A DNA stretch of 64,000 nt from Corallococcus silvisoli (GCF_009909145.1 NZ_JAAAPJ010000011.1:62001-126000); one strand, 5' to 3'; shown: positions 52,963 to 62,024, counted from the stretch's first letter. The notes: generated by a model from the letters alone, not told the origin. A program made the numbers and translations.

Positions 52963-53643
52963 ATGCCCACCCGCGTCCTGCTCATCGATGACGACACCCG
53001 GATGTTCGAGCTGCTCGCGGAGTACCTCGGGCAGAACGGCATCACCGTCAGCCACGCGCCCGACGGCGGCCGGGGGCTGGCGGCGCTGGAGGCGAACGCC
53101 TTCGACGCCGTGCTCCTGGACGTGATGATGCCGGGCATGGACGGCCTGGAGGTGTGCAAGCGCATCCGGGCCAAGAGCCGCATCCCGGTGCTGATGCTCA
53201 CCGCGAAGGGCGACGAGACGGACCGGGTGGTGGGCCTGGAGCTGGGCGCGGACGACTACCTGCCCAAGCCCTTTGGCCCGCGCGAGCTGCTCGCCCGCCT
53301 GCGCGCGGTGTTGCGGCGAGCGCAGCCGTCGGCCGTGGCGGACCGGCTCGAGTCGAGCGGGGTCTCCATCGACGTGTCCGGGCGCGAGGTGCGGGTGGAG
53401 GGACGCGCGGTGGATTTGACGGGGCTGGAGTTCGACCTGCTGCTCGCGCTGGTGCGGCGGGCGGGCCGGGTGATTCCCCGCGACGCGCTCCTGGGCGAGG
53501 CGGGGCGAAATGACACCGTGGTGAGCGAGCGCACCGTGGACGTGCACATCTCCCACCTGCGCCAGAAGCTGGGGGACGTGGGCACACGCCTCATCAAGAC
53601 GGTGCGCGGCGTGGGGTACGTCTTCGCGAAGGAAGGCACCTGA
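52963..53643 (+). CDS. OmpR-family response regulator (CpxR-like)
   Basis: This 226-residue protein has a receiver domain (acidic pocket Asp10/Asp11, phospho-acceptor Asp53 in AVLLDVMMPGMDG, Lys in DYLPKPFGP) and a winged-helix DNA-binding domain (about 125-222: GLEFDLLLALVRRAGRVIPR ... VVSERTVDVHISHLRQKLG ... TVRGVGYVF). The TGA overlaps the histidine-kinase start by one base. It probably controls this operon in response to envelope or metal stress. Confidence 0.95.
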   Translation: MPTRVLLIDDDTRMFELLAEYLGQNGITVSHAPDGGRGLAALEANAFDAVLLDVMMPGMDGLEVCKRIRAKSRIPVLMLTAKGDETDRVVGLELGADDYLPKPFGPRELLARLRAVLRRAQPSAVADRLESSGVSIDVSGREVRVEGRAVDLTGLEFDLLLALVRRAGRVIPRDALLGEAGRNDTVVSERTVDVHISHLRQKLGDVGTRLIKTVRGVGYVFAKEGT

Positions 53644-55046
53644 TGGGCTGGGGCCACCGGCATCCCCACGGGGGGCCCTGGGGACGGAGGCCCCCTCCGG
53701 GTTTCCGCCACCATCACCCTGAACATCCCCACCACCGGCGCAAGTTCCACCTGGGCCGGCTCGGGTCCTTCGTGCAGGCGCGGCTGCGGCGGCGGCTGTT
53801 CGTCATGTTCGGGCTCACCATCCTGGTGACGGTGTTCGTGGTGTCGTGGGTGATGAACCTGACGGGCGGCAACTCCTGGAGGCAGGAGACGGAGCGCGTG
53901 CGCTCGTTCGTGGGCCACCGCTTCGCGGAGGTGTGGGACGCGCCCGCGGCACGCGACTCCCTGGTGCGGAGCATCTCCGACGACCTGGACGTGGAGGTCG
54001 AGCTGAAGGACCTGTCCGGCGCGGTGGTGGCCCAAGGAGGCGCCCCGTGCCCGAAGCCGGACGCCTCCATCCCCGTGATGCGGGAGGACGCGCAGCTGGG
54101 GACGCTGCAGGTGTGCTACCTGCGCACCCGCACGCGAAGCCCCTGGCAGGCTGTCTTGCCGCTGGGCATCGCGGTGCTGGTGCTGTGGACGGCGGCGGGC
54201 GGCATCTCGTACCGGATGGCGCGCCCGGTGGACACGCTGGTGCGAGCCACGCAGGAGCTGGGCGAGGGCCGGTTGGGCACGCGGGCGAGCCTCCACCACC
54301 ACGCCACCGGTGAGTTCGCGGTGCTCGCCGAGTCGTTCAACGACATGGCGGCGCGCATCGAGAAGCAGATGGCGGATCAACGCGAGCTGCTGGCCGCGGT
54401 GTCGCATGAGCTGCGCACCCCCCTGGCGCGGCTGCGGGTGCTGACGGAGCTCTTGCGCGACGGAGGAGGCAACCCGCGCACGTTGGATCAGGTGGACCGC
54501 GAGGTGGTGGAGCTGGACGCGCTGGTGGGCGAGCTGCTGGCGAGCTCGCGCCTGGACTTCGGACAGCTCACGCCCAAGGCGCTGGAGGCAGGCGTGCTCG
54601 CGGCCCAGGCGCTGGAGCGCACCGGCCTGTCCGCCACGCTGTTGCAGCCGGAGACGGATGACGTGACGTTGCTGGCGGACGCGACGCTGCTGGGCCGCGC
54701 GCTGGTGAACCTGCTCGACAACGCCCGCAAGCACGGCGCGGGGGTGGAAGCGCTCCGGTTGCAGGAGCACGGCACGGAGCACCTGGCCTTCAGCGTGGAG
54801 GACCGGGGCCCGGGGCTCCTGCCTGGCGAGGAGACGCGCATCTTCCAGCCGTTCTACCGCAAGGACCGGGGCGGCGAGGCGCGCGAGGCGGGTTCGCTGG
54901 GGTTGGGGCTCGCGCTGGTGCAGCGCATCGCCCGGGCCCACGGCGGCGAGGTCTTCGCGGAGAACCGGCCCGACGGAGGCGCGCGGGTGGGCTTCACCGT
55001 CCGCAAAGCGGGCCCACCGACCCTCCCCGTGACCCCGCAGGCCTAG
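53643..55046 (+). CDS. Sensor histidine kinase with His-rich N-terminus (CpxA-like)
   Basis: The 467-residue protein has an N-terminal tail with ten His within residues 5-36. TM1 is at about 52-72. The periplasmic sensor holds Cys136 and Cys158, and TM2 is at about 169-190. HAMP and DHp domains follow with His255 (AAVSHELRTPLARLR), then an HATPase domain (LVNLLDNARKHG, VEDRGPGLLPGE, SLGLGLALV). All kinase boxes are intact. The His-rich cytoplasmic tail is unusual and could bind metal. It is translationally coupled to the response regulator and belongs to a four-gene stress operon. Confidence 0.94.
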   Translation: MGWGHRHPHGGPWGRRPPPGFRHHHPEHPHHRRKFHLGRLGSFVQARLRRRLFVMFGLTILVTVFVVSWVMNLTGGNSWRQETERVRSFVGHRFAEVWDAPAARDSLVRSISDDLDVEVELKDLSGAVVAQGGAPCPKPDASIPVMREDAQLGTLQVCYLRTRTRSPWQAVLPLGIAVLVLWTAAGGISYRMARPVDTLVRATQELGEGRLGTRASLHHHATGEFAVLAESFNDMAARIEKQMADQRELLAAVSHELRTPLARLRVLTELLRDGGGNPRTLDQVDREVVELDALVGELLASSRLDFGQLTPKALEAGVLAAQALERTGLSATLLQPETDDVTLLADATLLGRALVNLLDNARKHGAGVEALRLQEHGTEHLAFSVEDRGPGLLPGEETRIFQPFYRKDRGGEAREAGSLGLGLALVQRIARAHGGEVFAENRPDGGARVGFTVRKAGPPTLPVTPQA

Positions 55047-55051
55047 CGGCC

Positions 55052-55382
55052 GCGAACCGCCGGGCGCGCAGGCGCCGCCCTACCGAAGCGCGCCGCCGAA
55101 CGTCACGACCACCGCGAAGGCGCAGCGCCCGCGAACCGCCGGGCGCGCAGGCGCCGCCCTACCGAAGCGCGCCGCCGAACGTCACGACCACCGCGAAGGC
55201 GCAGCGCCCGCGAACCGCCGGGCGCGCAGGCGCCGCCCTACCGAAGCGCGCCGCCGAACGTCACGACCACCGCGAAGGCGCAGCGCCCGCGAACCGCCGG
55301 GCGCGCAGGCGCCGCCCTACCGAAGCGCGCCGCCGAACGTCACGACCACCGCGAAGGCGCAGCGCCCGCGAACCGCCGGGCG
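55052..55382. repeat. 79-bp tandem repeat, four perfect copies plus a partial
   Basis: Full copies start at 55052, 55131, 55210 and 55289, each 79 bases and identical by eye, followed by a 15-base partial from 55368. The unit begins GCGAACCGCCGGGCGCGCAG and ends GAAGGCGCAGCGCCC. The array fills the gap between convergent genes (histidine kinase and cupredoxin). The period is not a multiple of three, so it does not code. It has no spacers and is not CRISPR. Sequence identity indicates recent expansion or active homogenisation. Confidence 0.95.
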
Positions 55383-55447
55383 ACTCCACGCACGACGCGG
55401 CCTGGAAGGGGGCCGGATGAACCGTCCCCCCGGTCCAGGCGGACGCG

Positions 55448-56281
55448 CTACTGCTTCGCCTGGGCGTCGGTCACGGCGAAGGTGAAGGACGCCTCCGTGG
55501 GAGCGCCCTCCTTCACGGTGACCTCCGCCGCCTTCGTGCCCAGCGTCTCGTGCCACGCCTCCAGCGTGTACGTGCCCGCGGGCAGGCCCGTCAGGGTGAA
55601 CGTGCCGTCAGCGCCGGTGGTGGTGAAGTACGGGTTGGGGTTGCTCACCACGTAGGCCGTCATCCACGGGTGCACGTCGCACTTCAGCCGCAGCACCTCC
55701 GCGTCCGAAGGCAGGGGCTTCTGCACGGGCGCACCCGAGGGCGGCTGGGCCACGTTGAACACCGGCCGGGTGCCCACCACGCCGCGCACGTTGTGCAGCG
55801 TGCCGTCGCTGTTCTTGAACACCACCTGCTGGCCCGCCACCGCGCCCTGCACGCGCGGCACATAGGCGCACTTGGACTGGTCCACCTCCACCGGCGTGGA
55901 CGGCGCCGCGGGCGCGCCAGCCACCGGGCCCTTCACGCGCACCAGCACGTTCTGGAGCTTGCCGTCCTTCACCAGCACGGACTGCTCCTTCTCCGGCCGG
56001 CCGTCGCACGCGGGATCCGCGCTGGGCGCCAGCTCCGCCATCGCCGGAGGCGTGCCGGTGAACGACACCGTGCCCTTCACCACGCCATTGCCCGCGGGCG
56101 CCGGAGCCGCCGCCTCGCCCGTGCCCGCGCCCGCCGTGGGGGTGGGGGGGACGGCTTCCTGCGTGGGCGCCGACGGACGCGTGGCGGGCGCCGAGGGGGG
56201 GGCTTCGTCCTTCTTGCACGCGGGCAGGGCCATGAGCCCCGCCACACCGACCATCGACAAGCCAAGCGTACGCAGCTTCAT
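55448..56281 (-). CDS. Lipoprotein with type-1 copper (cupredoxin/plastocyanin-like) domain and beta-sandwich
   Basis: This 277-residue lipoprotein (lipobox ALPAC) has an Ala/Pro-rich linker and then a cupredoxin domain with all four type-1 copper ligands: His163 (LHNVRG), Cys201, His204 and Met207 (CDVHPWM, i.e. CxxHxxM). The last 60 residues form a carboxypeptidase-regulatory-like beta-sandwich (GADGTFTLTGLPAGTYTLEA, then WHETLG). It probably carries electrons or copper at the envelope. It precedes ABC-2 exporter and haem o synthase genes on the same strand. Confidence 0.9.
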   Translation of the reverse strand: MKLRTLGLSMVGVAGLMALPACKKDEAPPSAPATRPSAPTQEAVPPTPTAGAGTGEAAAPAPAGNGVVKGTVSFTGTPPAMAELAPSADPACDGRPEKEQSVLVKDGKLQNVLVRVKGPVAGAPAAPSTPVEVDQSKCAYVPRVQGAVAGQQVVFKNSDGTLHNVRGVVGTRPVFNVAQPPSGAPVQKPLPSDAEVLRLKCDVHPWMTAYVVSNPNPYFTTTGADGTFTLTGLPAGTYTLEAWHETLGTKAAEVTVKEGAPTEASFTFAVTDAQAKQ

Positions 56282-56368
56282 GAGGCGGCCTCCTCTGGAA
56301 GTCTTCCGTGTTGCGATGCCCGCCGTCGTAGTGGAAGGCACCGGTCAAGTCCAACGCCCCGCGGGGGG

Positions 56369-57235
56369 CTACTCGCGGCGGCTCACGCTGAATGCGGCCA
56401 GCCCCACGAACACCGCCGCGAACGCCAGCAGCGCGGGCACCTCCCACCCCACCGCGACCCCACCCTCCGAGCCCACCGCCAGCGACGCCTGCGCCCCGTA
56501 CAGCGCGCGGCGCACGCCCTCCACCGAGAAGCGCATCGGGTTCAGGCGCATCACCCACGACAGCACCGGCCCCGCGCCCTTCACCGGGAACATCGCGCCG
56601 GACAGCACCCACATGGGCAGCATCACCAGGCTCATCACCGCGTGGTAGCCCGCGCTGGAGCGCACCCACCACGCCAGCGCCATCCCCATGCCGGTGAGCG
56701 CCAGCGCCGACAACACCATCACCGCGGCGAGCAGCGGATAGTCCACCGCCTTCACGTCCACGCCCGCGAGCGGCGCGAAGAGCAGGAACAGCGACGCCTG
56801 CATCAGCGCGATGGTGGACGACCCCAGCGCCTTGCCCAGCACCACCGCCAGCCGCGACCCCGGCCCCGCCAGCACCGCCTGGAGGAAGCCCTCCTTGCGG
56901 TCCTCGATGACGGTGATGGTCGCGAAGATGGCGCTGAAGAGCACCACCATGGTGACGACGCCCGGGAAGAAGAACTGCTGGTAGCCCAGCCCCTGCGCGC
57001 CCTCCACGCGGAACGAACCCGCGAAGCCTGAACCAATCACGAACCAGAACAGGATGGGCTGCGCCAGCGCGCCAATCACCCGGCTGGGCTGGCGGAAGAA
57101 GCGGACCACGTCGCGCGAGAGCAGCACCCGCACGGTGGCCCACTGCAGCGCGAGCGCGCCCGGCTCCCGCCGGGGCACCGGGGCGCTGGGCGCCTCGACG
57201 GACGACGGAACAGGCACGGGGATGTCGGCGCTCAT
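56369..57235 (-). CDS. ABC-2 type transporter permease
   Basis: This 288-residue integral membrane protein has six predicted helices (IGALAQPILFWFVIGSGFAG; QQFFFPGVVTMVVLFSAIFA; LMQASLFLLFAPLAG; LLAAVMVLSALALTGMGMAL; AVMSLVMLPMWVLSGAMFPV; ALLAFAAVFVGLAAF) and the ABC-2 motif region between them. It starts four bases inside the ATPase gene stop, so the two are coupled. In this neighbourhood it could export haem, copper or a small lipid in support of cytochrome oxidase assembly, but no sequence feature fixes the substrate. Confidence 0.9.
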   Translation of the reverse strand: MSADIPVPVPSSVEAPSAPVPRREPGALALQWATVRVLLSRDVVRFFRQPSRVIGALAQPILFWFVIGSGFAGSFRVEGAQGLGYQQFFFPGVVTMVVLFSAIFATITVIEDRKEGFLQAVLAGPGSRLAVVLGKALGSSTIALMQASLFLLFAPLAGVDVKAVDYPLLAAVMVLSALALTGMGMALAWWVRSSAGYHAVMSLVMLPMWVLSGAMFPVKGAGPVLSWVMRLNPMRFSVEGVRRALYGAQASLAVGSEGGVAVGWEVPALLAFAAVFVGLAAFSVSRRE

Positions 57236-58221
57236 CGGCGTTTCCTCGGCGCGGGCGTGGGTGCGGGAGCATCCGCTCCCAGGGCCTTCCCGGTGAGCTG
57301 GAGGAACACGTCCGCCAGCGTGGGCCGGCGCAGCGACACGGAGGCGAACCGCCCCGGAGGGAAGGCCTCCACCAGCCGCGGCACCAGCGCATGTCCCTGC
57401 GAAGCCTCCACCTGCACCCGCCCCTCCACCACCTTCGCCTCCAGCCCCAGCCGCTCCGTCACCTGGGCGGCCAGCGCCTCCGGCTCCGGCCCCTCCAGCG
57501 TGAGGATGTCCCCGCCCATGCGCGAGGCCAGCGCGCGGGGCGTGTCACACGCCACCAGCTTCCCGGCGTCCAGCACCGCCAGCCGGTCGCACCCCTCCGC
57601 CTCGTCCGCCCGGTGCGTGGTGAGCAGCACGGTGACCCCCTGCGCGTCGCGCAGCCGCTTGAGGTGCGTCCAGAACGTGCGGAAGGCGGCCTCGTCCAGG
57701 CCCTGCGTGGGTTCGTCCATCAGCACCACGCGCGGCTGGTGCACCAGTGCCCGCGCCAGCTCCAGGCGCCGGCGCATGCCGCCCGACCAGGTGCCGACCT
57801 TCTCGTCGCCCCGGTCCGACAAGCCGATGAGCGACAGCATCGTCTCCCCGCGCGCCTTCGCCTCCGCGCCGGTGAGCCCGTACAGCCGCGCACCCAGCAG
57901 CAGGTTCTCCCGCGCGGTCAGCAGGTCGTCCAGGCTGCCGCGCTGGAAGATGACGCCCATCTGGCGCCGGAGCGCGGGATCGCTCAGCGAGAGCACCCGG
58001 CCGGCGAAGTGCACCTGCCCCGCGTCTGGCGCGAGCAGGCCCGCGAGCAGTTGGAACGTGGTGGACTTGCCGGCGCCGTTGGGCCCCAGGAGGCCCAGGA
58101 TTTCGCCCGGCTGCACGGACAGCGACAGCCCGTCCACGGCGGTGCGCCCACCGAAGCGGCGCGTGAGCCCCTCGATGCGGAGCAGCGGTGGCGGCGGGTT
58201 GGGAACGGAGGTGTCAGGCAT
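57232..58221 (-). CDS. ABC transporter ATP-binding protein
   Basis: The 329-residue protein has Walker A (GLLGPNGAGKST), Q-loop (IFQRGSLDD), signature TWSGGMRRRLELARAL, Walker B (VVLMDEPTQGLD) and switch His (TTHRADEAE), followed by a C-terminal regulatory extension (about 230-329). All catalytic motifs are intact. It overlaps the permease gene by four bases and follows the haem o synthase gene by 39 bases in the same direction, so the three are probably one operon. Confidence 0.96.
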   Translation of the reverse strand: MPDTSVPNPPPPLLRIEGLTRRFGGRTAVDGLSLSVQPGEILGLLGPNGAGKSTTFQLLAGLLAPDAGQVHFAGRVLSLSDPALRRQMGVIFQRGSLDDLLTARENLLLGARLYGLTGAEAKARGETMLSLIGLSDRGDEKVGTWSGGMRRRLELARALVHQPRVVLMDEPTQGLDEAAFRTFWTHLKRLRDAQGVTVLLTTHRADEAEGCDRLAVLDAGKLVACDTPRALASRMGGDILTLEGPEPEALAAQVTERLGLEAKVVEGRVQVEASQGHALVPRLVEAFPPGRFASVSLRRPTLADVFLQLTGKALGADAPAPTPAPRKRR

Positions 58222-58260
58222 GCAGGGCGTCCGGGCGCAGGGACGCCGCGCGAGGGGGCA

Positions 58261-59145
58261 CTAGCCGCGGGGAACGCGGTCCAGCGCCAGCGCGGCGAAC
58301 AGGCCGGTGAGGTACACGAGCGAAAAGAAGAACGTCCGGCGCGCCCAGGGCTTCCCCAGGTGCTTGAAGAAGCCCCACGCTCCCAGGCCGAGGAAGCTCA
58401 GCCCGAGCACCACCGCCGCCGCCAGGTACCACGCCCCGACGATGTGCAGCTGGAAGGGCAGGAGCGTCATGGGCACCAGCGCCACCAGGTAGAGCACCAC
58501 CTGCGCGCGGCTGGATTCATCCCCGCGCTCCAGCGGCACCGACTTGAGGCCCGCCGCCGCGTATTCGTCCTTGCGGAACAGCGCGATGGCGAGGAAGTGC
58601 GGCATCTGCCAGAGGAACATGATGGCGAACAGCGCGAAGCCGCCCGCGTCCACCGAGTTCGTCACCGCGGTCCAGCCCATCAGGGGCGGCAGCGCGCCCG
58701 GCACGGCGCCCACCAGCATGGCCGCGGACGTGCGCGCCTTGAGCGGCGTGTAGGCCAGCACGTAGGAGAGCAGCGCGACGAGCCCCAGCACGCCGGTGAG
58801 CAGGTTGGCCCCCAGCACCAGCGCCGGCAGCGACACCGCCGCCAGCGACAGGCCGAACCACAGCGCCGTCGCGGGGTCCATGCGCCCGGCGGGCAGCGGC
58901 CGGTTGCGCGTGCGCGACATGAACTGGTCGCTGTGGCGCTCCATGTAGCAGTTGAACGCGTTCGCCGCGCCCACGGTGCCCGCCGTCGCCAGCAGCGTCA
59001 CCAGCGCCCGCACCGGGCCCAACGGCCCCGGCGCCAGGAACATGCCTCCCGCCGCGGTGATGAGCACCAGCGAGGACAGCCCCGGCTTCGTGAGGGAGAT
59101 CAGGTCGGACGCGGTGGACGACAGGGACAAAGCACGCGTGCTCAA
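58261..59145 (-). CDS. ctaB: Protohaem IX farnesyltransferase (haem o synthase, CtaB/CyoE)
   Basis: The product is about 294 residues and is a UbiA-type prenyltransferase with several membrane helices. The first polyprenyl-diphosphate motif region reads NAFNCYMERHSDQFMSRTRN, then RPLPAGRM, and the second is YTPLKARTSAAMLVGAVPGA, then LPPLMGW. LISLTKPGLSSLVLITAAGG is a typical CtaB N-terminus. It converts haem b to haem o for haem-copper oxidases. The start at TTG 59145 is a guess; GTG 59223 gives a longer N-terminus with no conserved residues. It clusters with ABC-2 exporter and cupredoxin genes. Confidence 0.93.
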   Translation of the reverse strand: MSTRALSLSSTASDLISLTKPGLSSLVLITAAGGMFLAPGPLGPVRALVTLLATAGTVGAANAFNCYMERHSDQFMSRTRNRPLPAGRMDPATALWFGLSLAAVSLPALVLGANLLTGVLGLVALLSYVLAYTPLKARTSAAMLVGAVPGALPPLMGWTAVTNSVDAGGFALFAIMFLWQMPHFLAIALFRKDEYAAAGLKSVPLERGDESSRAQVVLYLVALVPMTLLPFQLHIVGAWYLAAAVVLGLSFLGLGAWGFFKHLGKPWARRTFFFSLVYLTGLFAALALDRVPRG

Positions 59146-59283
59146 GCGGACTCCAGCAGGTGGCCCCGGACCGAGGTCGCTTCCGGACAGGGGGGCGTGG
59201 GGTGGACCCTCCCATACCGTCACCCGGCAGGGGTGGCAAGGCGCGGACGCCCCGCCACATCAGCCTGCCTTGTCGCCCCCCTT

Positions 59284-59328
59284 CAAAAACGAAGCGCCGC
59301 GAGCCCCGGAAAAGGGGCTTCGCGGCGC
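59284..59328 (-). terminator. Terminator after the TPR gene
   Basis: Arms at 59294-59307 and 59314-59328 (GCGCCGCGAGCCCC and complement with one bulge) are followed on the minus strand by TTCGTTTTTGAAG. It lies 28 bases beyond the stop of the TPR gene and separates it from the ctaB operon. Confidence 0.8.
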
Positions 59329-59355
59329 GGGAGGAAGCCAGCGGAAGGACGGGGC

Positions 59356-61707
59356 CTAGTTGCCCGCGAGCCGCTGCGCGTCGGCGAGGTACTCGCCCTT
59401 GGGCTCGCGCTTCACGTACTCCTGCGCCAGCGTGCGGACCTTGGCCGACTGCTTGGGGTCCTTGGAGAGCAGCGACGCGTAGAAGTAGTAGACCGGCGTG
59501 TAGTTCTCGTCGGAGGTGAGCGCGCGCTGGTAGGTCTCATCCGCCTTCGCCGCGTCACCCTTGCCCTGATAGACGCGGCCCAGCTCCGTGAGCGCCATGG
59601 CGGACCGGTCCGGCTGGCCGACGAACTCCTGGTTGGCCTTCTCCAACTGCTCCTTCGCCTTGTCCCAATCCGAACGCTCCCGGTAGATGGCGCCCATGGC
59701 GAGGCGGGCCTCGGGGTTCTTCGCCTTCGGGTCCTTCACCGCGCGCTGGTACTGCGCCAGCGCGTCGTCCAGCTTGCCCTGGCGGCGGTAGGCGTTGCCC
59801 AGCATCACCACCAGCTTGGGGCTCTCCCCCATCGTCTTGAGCGCGGTCACGAGCGCCTCGGAGGCCTCCTTCTCGCCGCCCGGCTTGCCCATGAGCGCCT
59901 TGGCCAGCTCCACATGGAACTGCGCGCGGCTGCCGTCCACGCGGATGGCCTTGCGGATCTCCTCCGCGGCCGCGTCGAAGTTGCCTTCGGCCAGCAGGCG
60001 CCGGCCCTTGATGAGGTTCAGCTCCGGGTTCTGCTTGTCGAGCGTGAAGCCGGTGTCTTCCGCCTTGGCCACCTCGGCCTTCGCCTTGGCTGGATCCACC
60101 GGCACGCCCGTCGATTCGGACAGCTTCTGCTGCATGTCCGGCTTCAGGGCGGGCATGGCCAGCGCCACGCGCGCGATGAGCAGCGAGCGCGCCAGCTGGG
60201 CGGCGGCGAGCTGGCGGGGGCTGGGCGGCGGCTCGGCCTCCAGCAGCTTCTTGATGTCGCGGCTGGCCACCGCGTAGATCGGCTCGTCCTGCTCCAGCAT
60301 CAGCAGCGAGCGGCCCAGCAGCGACTCCGGGTGGTCCTTCTCGTAGCGGAGCGCGAAGTCGTAGTCCTTCCAGGCGGTGTTGTCCTGGCCCAGCCGGCGG
60401 TACACCGCGCCCAGGCCCGCGTAGACGCGCGGGTCGTCCGGCGCCAGCGCCTGCGCGCGCTCCAGGCTGTCCCGCGCGCGCTCCAGGTCGCCCGCGTTCA
60501 TCTGGATGAGGCCCAGCGTGAGGTACAGGAGCGAGGACGCCTTGCCCTTGTCGTTGAGGTCCTTGACCTGCGCCTCCAGCGACGCCAGCGCGCCCTTGCC
60601 ATCACCGCTGTAGGTCTTGATCAGCGCCTGCGCCGCGATGAGGTGGCTGGACAGCTCCTTGCCCTTCTGGGCCGCCGCCAGGTGCTCCTCGGCCTTGCGC
60701 CGGGCGTCGTCACCGCCGCCGTGCTCACCCCAACGGATGGCGTACGCGTACGCCAGGTAACCGTGGGCCGCCGTGGAGTCCGGGTCCACCTCCAGCGCCA
60801 GGTCCGCCGCCTCGCACGCCTTCTTGTAGCTGGCGAACGAGTCGTGCTTGAGCTGATCAGTGGCGACATCCAGGTTCTTCTTGAGTTCGCGGCCGCGCTT
60901 CTTCGCCTGCGCCGAGTACCAGCCGTAGCCACCCGCGAACAGCGGGATGAGGACGAGCAGGACCAGCGACAGCACCTTGCTGCCCTTGCCCTTGGGCGCG
61001 CTCTTGCGGCGCGACGCCGGCTCGTCGTCGTCCTCGTCCACCTCTTCCACCACCACCTGCGGGCGGCGCGGGCCGGTGGGGCGAGCGCCCGCGTCCGCGG
61101 TCCTCGCGGGACCCGCCGTGCGGGCCGCCTGCTGCGTGGGGGCGTTGACGCGGCCCACGGCGGCGGGCGCGGCCACGGGAGGGCTCGCCACGGGCACGCT
61201 CGCCGCGGCGGGGGCCTCGGGAGCGGCCGGGGGCGGCGGGGCCACCGGCGCGAGCACCGGGGTGGGCGCCGCCGGGCGGGGAATCTCCACCTTGTACTGC
61301 TGGAGGAGCGTGACGGTCTCCGGGTCACCCGGGTCCGCCTGGTAGGCCTTGAGCAGGTTGCCGCGGCCGACGTCCGCTTCGCCGCCCTTGATCTGCAGGA
61401 CGCCCGCCATGCGCAGGGCTGCCTTGTCCTCGGGCTGGACCTGGAGCGCGCCCATGACCTCCTCGAGCGCCTTCTTGTCCTTGTTCTGCGCGGCGTAGAC
61501 GCGCGCGAGCAGGAGGCGGGGATCGGCCGCGGTCGGGTGTGCCTTCACGCCCTTCTTGCAGACGACCATCGCCTCCATGAAGCGACCCAGGTCGAGGTAC
61601 GCCTCCGCCAGGGGCTTGTACGCATCCGACGAGGGATCGGAAGCGAACGAATGCTCAAGCTTCGCGAGCTCGGTGGGGCTCAACGTCTTCGAAGGGGAGG
61701 TGGACAT
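59356..61707 (-). CDS. Large tetratricopeptide-repeat membrane protein
   Basis: This 783-residue protein has an N-terminal TPR segment (about 10-135: YKPLAEAYLDLGRFMEAMVV), a Pro/Ala-rich acidic linker, one transmembrane helix (about 245-265, VLSLVLLVLIPLFAGGYGW), and then many TPRs to the C-terminus (GLGAVYRRLGQDNTAWKDY; GNAYRRQGKLDDALAQYQRA; LTELGRVYQGKGDAAKADET). The N-terminal part is probably cytoplasmic and the larger C-terminal part periplasmic. ATG 61707 was preferred over 61857 for its position at the first TPR. It probably scaffolds an envelope complex. The partner is unknown. Confidence 0.88.
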   Translation of the reverse strand: MSTSPSKTLSPTELAKLEHSFASDPSSDAYKPLAEAYLDLGRFMEAMVVCKKGVKAHPTAADPRLLLARVYAAQNKDKKALEEVMGALQVQPEDKAALRMAGVLQIKGGEADVGRGNLLKAYQADPGDPETVTLLQQYKVEIPRPAAPTPVLAPVAPPPPAAPEAPAAASVPVASPPVAAPAAVGRVNAPTQQAARTAGPARTADAGARPTGPRRPQVVVEEVDEDDDEPASRRKSAPKGKGSKVLSLVLLVLIPLFAGGYGWYSAQAKKRGRELKKNLDVATDQLKHDSFASYKKACEAADLALEVDPDSTAAHGYLAYAYAIRWGEHGGGDDARRKAEEHLAAAQKGKELSSHLIAAQALIKTYSGDGKGALASLEAQVKDLNDKGKASSLLYLTLGLIQMNAGDLERARDSLERAQALAPDDPRVYAGLGAVYRRLGQDNTAWKDYDFALRYEKDHPESLLGRSLLMLEQDEPIYAVASRDIKKLLEAEPPPSPRQLAAAQLARSLLIARVALAMPALKPDMQQKLSESTGVPVDPAKAKAEVAKAEDTGFTLDKQNPELNLIKGRRLLAEGNFDAAAEEIRKAIRVDGSRAQFHVELAKALMGKPGGEKEASEALVTALKTMGESPKLVVMLGNAYRRQGKLDDALAQYQRAVKDPKAKNPEARLAMGAIYRERSDWDKAKEQLEKANQEFVGQPDRSAMALTELGRVYQGKGDAAKADETYQRALTSDENYTPVYYFYASLLSKDPKQSAKVRTLAQEYVKREPKGEYLADAQRLAGN

Positions 61708-61903
61708 GAACCAGAAGGGGGCCCGGAATGGCCGGGAAGGATGCGGTACCGAAGAACGGTTTTTATGGCATCCGCTGCGCGGCACGTCAATCGCAGGGTT
61801 GTTGGCGAAAACGAGCTGCTTGACAGCGCGGTGGGGCTCCGGTACTAGCCCCATCACTTCGCCGGTCCCAACACCGGCGCGGCGGCAGCAGGCAGTCCCT
61901 TAT

Positions 61904-61979
<76 letters not shown>

Positions 61980-61990
61980 TGAAGAACCGA

Positions 61991-62024
61991 AGGGCCTCAC
62001 GGGAAACCGTGAGGCCCTTTGCAT
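61991..62024 (+). terminator. Terminator after tRNA-Ala
   Basis: AGGGCCTCACGG and its perfect complement form a 12-bp stem (61991-62002 / 62007-62018) with GAAA loop, then TTGCATTT. It is just downstream of tRNA-Ala. Confidence 0.85.

Noticed and set aside
55052..55382. CRISPR-like array
   Set aside because: The 79-bp units abut with no spacers, are longer than CRISPR repeats, and no cas genes are near.
57391..61848. A plus-strand open frame of about 1485 codons
   Set aside because: It is antisense to the ATPase, ctaB and TPR genes, all of which have clear motifs. Long shadow frames are expected at this GC content.
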